DNA of 64,000 bases from Zygotorulaspora mrakii (taxonomy: Eukaryota; Ascomycota; Saccharomycetes; Saccharomycetales; Saccharomycetaceae). Shown one piece after another: positions 59,912 through 64,000 of this stretch (the stretch's first letter is position 1; each line of letters starts with the position of its first letter). A program made the position numbers and the translations under genes. The stretch spans positions 1,178,001-1,242,000 of the forward strand of contig NC_050722.1 of the NCBI RefSeq assembly GCF_013402915.1, read 5' to 3'. The notes beneath the pieces are model-generated. The model saw nothing but the letters and a program-made list of their open reading frames with translations. It made no database searches and was not told the DNA's origin.

Positions 59912-62769
59912 TCAATTGAAAGCTGATTGTGCCTATTTCGAATTTTTTGATGGAAAATTTTAAGTTGCGCTTTGCTCTAAGACAATCAATTTTTTCGAAT
60001 TATCTATTGTATGATACCTATGTTAAGTATTGATATAATACTGTTTTAACTCCTTTTATTTAGTGTTTTAACTTTACAAGAAGTGCGAGAAGCATTTCTT
60101 TATGTCAACGAAGGATTTTGGCGGCACGTCATGGCTCTTTAAACCAAATCAAATAATAACTTACCATACCTTCTGTGCTTCACTAAGAGTGTTGAATGTA
60201 CTCTATAGCTCCCCCATTTGAACGCTCGACTGCTTGCCGTGAGGTTAGCAAAACACAAAGGGCCAAAGGAGGTTCCATGTAGGCATGTATACGACAGAAC
60301 AGTACTGAACAAATGATTCACTCAAGGGAATCATAGGACGCAGACTTAGGGATTTACAAGATTCAAACCACACCGAAGACATAGAGGCCGCAGAGAGATT
60401 TTCGGGGAGAATAAGAGAAAATGCAAAGTACTGAAAAAGTGGGTTTTATCGTGGCTGTTGATACTTGCCTGACGGGACATTGGTAAATAGATATGTCAAG
60501 TTCCGCTATAGAGACACATCAGCCCTTGATTTGCTATATCATGAAATAATAAAAAAAATGGATCGAGATTGGACAATTGGAAAAGATGCTAGTGTTTATG
60601 CCCGAAGAATTTCACTTGTTAAAGCATAAAAATGAGATGAAGATTGAAAATTTTCACCTTATTAGTTTATTAGTCAGACTGTCATCGCACCATTTTTCTA
60701 ACAGCATTAATCCGCAGGAAAACTGTTATTTTTTATCCGATACTATAGGTCCCTTAGCAGGCAGATCCTCCAATTATTAACCTCTTGCAGTAGAATAATA
60801 ATCGATTACTCTCTAGATAAATTACTTTCTTTTAAAGCTTTTTTGGAGTTATTCTTTTGGCCTTTCACTAAAAAACTTCACGTCTACTTTTTTACGTTTT
60901 ATCCTCGAGAGCTCTTGCTTTTACTTTAATAATAATATCTATTTCAACACTATGAAATTATTTCATAGCTCCGTGTCTGTGAAAGAAAGTGATATTCATT
61001 GTGCGTTGACAAGCATTCTTTTGTTTATTATGCGCAGACCCAGGTAAGCTTCAAAGGTGCTCAGAAATGCTCCATCGTCAATGTTAGGACATCAGTACCA
61101 GTAGCACATGCGCACGTGATGTGCATATAGATAGTTAACCGACGCTCTGAATACAACGAGCTCGAATTCAACATAACAATGTCTTTATTTCTCGCAGAGG
61201 GGTGTTACGTCTCTCCCACTCCTGCTCGCACAGTGCCATTTGGCTAACTAGAATTCAGGGACATTCAGTTGTTATCCCTATCCAAATGCGTTTTGACACG
61301 ATTGTAACATGATACTAAATATGCTCAGAAGATACTGTACGGATAAACAAAAAAACGAAAATGATTGTAACTGCTAATGTTGCAAACACAGCAAACCGCA
61401 GCCAGAAGATTTGCGTTTTCGTATCTTCAAGAGACGTACTGAATTTCGCCAAGATTTCTTTGGTCTTATTTTTCATTCGGTTTTCGTGTACACTTTTCTA
61501 TACCTGTTGCTATTTATTATTTTTGTCTCCTTTGTTTTTATATCTTGCTTTTCTTATATCCTAGTAACCCTTCTTTCGCGGCCTTTCATATTGACTTTAC
61601 CAGACAATCGGATAACTTTATAAACAGCAGCTGTTGAGTGTCCCTGACACACTGCTTAAAGATTAGTTTCACATCGCCATATTTTTCTGCTTTGAAACAT
61701 TTTCTATGTCTCAGAATCTTCCTATCAAATCCTCTTGATACGCTGTTCTGAATTCCCTTCATCACCTTAAAGAATCTGGACGGCTCCTGAGGAAAATTTG
61801 CTTGAAATGTATCTATTAGTCAAATAATTCTTATAAAAATGGATCTCCACCGATTGGTTTTGGCATCAGGGAAATAAATATCTGTCTTTTGATGCTGTTG
61901 ATGCAATTTCTCTGTTCCAGTCGCTTTCGTCGTGCTTTTAACATTAGGGCTCAGATTGTCAACAGGAAAATAGGAGAAGGAAACTATAAAGACTGACTAT
62001 AAATGAGAAGTCTTCTCTGTCATGACTAAAATACCTGGCATTTCGTTCACATTGGTTAGGGAGAACAGACGGATAGAAATGAGAAATTTTCAATCTATTA
62101 TAGACATTAAATGATTTTACATAAGAACTCTACCCAGGGGGCCTGTAGAAATACATGTACTCCTGCGCTACAATTTAGGGTTTTTTGGTAGAGAGTAAAT
62201 AACTGACCGAAGTAGCTGAGCCTGTACCAGATTTTCAGGATTATCATCATGCAGTTTCCTCGGTATAAAACATATCTTTTTACCAGCTTATAAGTGTCGG
62301 AGATAATTCCAATACAGTCCAAGAAGCGATATCGCATACTAAGACCACTCCTACTTATAGTCGGATGGATGTGCTTTCCTTCCTGGTATTACACTCTTGT
62401 AAGTATTATCTTGGTGGATGTTTACAGTTTCTTCTCCTGAACTATAGGCATATTTTTTAAGAAAGAGTAGAGCTCGCATTCTTTAAAAGCACAAGATATA
62501 CAATTCCAAAATATCTGCAATACAAGGGTAGTTTATTCAGCTTTAACCGTTCATAATCCTTTCTGCATTTATGAGTGATTGCCTGAATTATCAGCAACAC
62601 AAATTCAGAGTACTAGCAAAATTCCGTTATTGCTTGCATCCGTTTTAAGACGTTAAACGCTCAAAAACTGCCATTTCAAATGCACCTTTAATTGAAGTAC
62701 ACCAGTGATAAGTCCTATTCTTATCTCTGTGGTAGTCCAAACTACGTTTACTTTCAAATGCATCAAATG
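59912..62769. other. Gene-poor stretch between adhesin and rDNA edge
   Basis: Nearly 2.9 kb with no supported gene. The first 150 bases are the AT-rich adhesin 3' flank. The rest is AT-rich with short random frames. A near-palindrome TATGAAATTATTTCATA lies at 60951-60967. I see no tRNA, LTR or telomeric repeat. Confidence 0.45.
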
Positions 62770-63084
62770 TCAAAGCCAGTAAACTGCATAGATGAATGCA
62801 GAGCCAAAAACGATTGCAGCTGTTAAGATGGCAAACTGAAACGCTCTCAACCAAAACACAAGCTTCCTGATATCTTGAAGTTCACTAACGTTGTCCAGCT
62901 CATCATTCATCTTATGTTTGATCCGCTGCCTATTGTTGTCTCTGAGTGCTGTGGTTAACACATCTACGTCTTTTATTTTTGTACGGTTATGACTTGCTTG
63001 ACGCTCTCTTGTTACTCCTTTTGTTTTATCCTTCTACTATTTTGTGCGGGGTAACTTACTTAGCTTAAGGCCAACGTTCGACAT
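62770..63084 (-). CDS. Candidate spliced small membrane protein (72 residues)
   Basis: A minus-strand frame ending at 62770 contains NNRQRIKHKMNDELDNVSEL and a strong membrane helix (FQFAILTAAIVFGSAFIYAV). Two stops lie upstream in the same frame. Removing a possible 96-bp intron (63059-62964; 5' GTAAGT, 3' GTAG) joins an ATG at 63084 to this frame, giving MSNVGLKLNVLTTALRD at the start. The branch point is poor (TCATAAC, five of seven). Without splicing, an ORF from the internal ATG at about 62910 would give 46 residues. I do not recognise the protein. Confidence 0.32.
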
Positions 63085-63835
63085 CTTAGATCTGCACTGT
63101 AAATAGTCTAGATATTTGAGATAGGCAAGAGAATGACAGACCGATCTACATTTATGTTGCGTAAAGTTCTAAAGTCTTACCTTGAAATTTCATTGTCCTT
63201 TCTTGAATACTCATGTTGAAAGCTTTCACAAGTGTTGAAATATAGATCGATATTGTAAGATATATTAAAGAGATGACTTATAAGCATCAGAAATAAGACA
63301 ATTGGTCTGTAAAACAAAATAAACGAAGTCAGATGAAGCCCTAACAGAATGTCAATCGATACTGGAAAGATATCGGATGATGATCTATCGCGAGACGTTT
63401 AAAACTCAGGAGTCTGACTACGAAGGAGTCTATGGAATGAACACGAAATAGCAGTTATACTGTGGATTCTATGGGACTAGAAATGGTGTGATGACGATGA
63501 AAATTCTTCACTCGTCGTCCTCTCTTATGGTTCAATAGGTGCAAAATGTTAGGTATAAATACTGACATATTTTCCAGATATTAATCCAAGTTCAAATAGT
63601 TTTATCTCAATTCATGATATAGAAAACCAAGGACTTATATATCTCTATAATTGAATATCATAGTATCATCATCAATGTCAAACCAAGTTACTATCGACAA
63701 CGCCGAAGAAAACATTCTTTCCAAATAGCAGTGCTCAGAAGGAGACGTAGACGTAGACTTAGAAGACGGAGACTGCAAGACTTGAACCTCAGAAGACGTA
63801 GTGGATGGCAAGACCGGGTAAGAGTATGGATTGTG
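63085..63835. other. Spacer next to 5S rDNA
   Basis: AT-rich sequence without a supported gene. It is not 25S rRNA, so the left edge of the rDNA falls in the spacer 3' of 5S. A repeated AGACGTAGAC motif occurs at about 63744-63760. Replication fork barrier elements would be expected in such a spacer, but I cannot identify them by eye. Confidence 0.4.
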
Positions 63836-63840
63836 CAAAA
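63836..63840 (-). terminator. RNA polymerase III terminator of 5S
   Basis: On the minus strand the 5S gene ends GCAATCT and runs straight into TTTT (AAAA at about 63837-63840 on the plus strand), the usual polymerase III stop signal. Confidence 0.85.
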
Positions 63841-63961
63841 AGATTGCAGCACCTGAGTTTCGCGTATGGTCACCCACTACACTACTCGGTCAGGCTCTTA
63901 CCAGCTTAACTACAGTTGATCGGACGGGAAACGGTGCTTTCTGGTAGATATGGCCGCAACC
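63841..63961 (-). rRNA. RDN5: 5S ribosomal RNA
   Basis: The minus strand from 63961 to 63841 reads GGTTGCGGCCATATCTACCA at the 5' end and GGTGCTGCAATCT at the 3' end, 121 nt, matching yeast 5S along its length, including the internal box C region (GAGTAGTGTAGTGGGTGACC). It is transcribed by polymerase III with TFIIIA. In Saccharomycetaceae the 5S gene lies in each rDNA repeat, opposite in strand to the 35S gene, so a 35S unit on the plus strand is expected to the right of the window. A solitary copy cannot be excluded. Confidence 0.97.
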
Positions 63962-64000
63962 GAAATAGTTAGTGCGGCGGCACGCAATATGGAAGCGCGG

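Noticed and set aside
63635..63877. 80-residue ORF overlapping 5S
   Set aside because: It overlaps the 5S rRNA gene and its terminator; chance frame.

Overview
The window comes from a budding yeast of the Saccharomycetaceae that diverged before the whole-genome duplication. The first 20 kb alternates genes that S. cerevisiae keeps on two separate chromosome arms (YLR071-080 and YFL042-049), merged here into one unduplicated order. Bacterial features (operons, Shine-Dalgarno sites, CRISPR) are absent. One gene has a clear spliceosomal intron (GTATGA, TACTAAC, AAG). The Zygosaccharomyces/Torulaspora clade is my best guess, but the species is not proven.

Layout. 1-20.2 kb is a dense, conserved chromosomal block: RGR1 (partial), LAM5/LAM6, OTU1, BUD20, RPL10, SEC53, FMP32, FMP25, BOS1, SIC1, RGD2, an Rdx/SelW-like gene, EMP46/47 and SWP82. 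20.2-63.8 kb is sparse subtelomere-like sequence with long gene-poor stretches, decayed genes and repeats. Its intact genes are mostly metabolic or cell-surface accessory genes: a GRE2-type reductase, a YML131W-type reductase (two copies), a ZRT1-type zinc transporter, an aldo-keto reductase, a secreted amidase-family protein, a bacterial-type D-lactate dehydrogenase, an SRPBCC protein, an aminotransferase and a large repeat-rich adhesin. The window ends in a 5S rRNA gene on the minus strand, so it probably runs into the rDNA array.

Main structural points. (1) A 3,269-bp head-to-tail tandem duplication (about 22617-29158), with no difference seen between copies. It left one intact and one truncated GRE2, two intact YML131W-like genes, and one intact and one truncated ZRT1. 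Its junction carries a 4-bp microhomology (ATCA). (2) An adhesin that joins an alpha-agglutinin/Als-like N-terminal domain to 15 Flo1-type 45-residue repeats. It lies just downstream of a minisatellite of about 308 bp x 4. (3) A bacterial-type D-lactate dehydrogenase with a second, decayed copy about 6 kb away. (4) Several same-frame pseudogenes that account for much of the apparently empty sequence.

I did not find one coherent new multi-gene system. The most promising leads are the adhesin with its repeat-expanded upstream region beside rDNA, the recent tandem duplication, and the acquired D-LDH gene with its relic.
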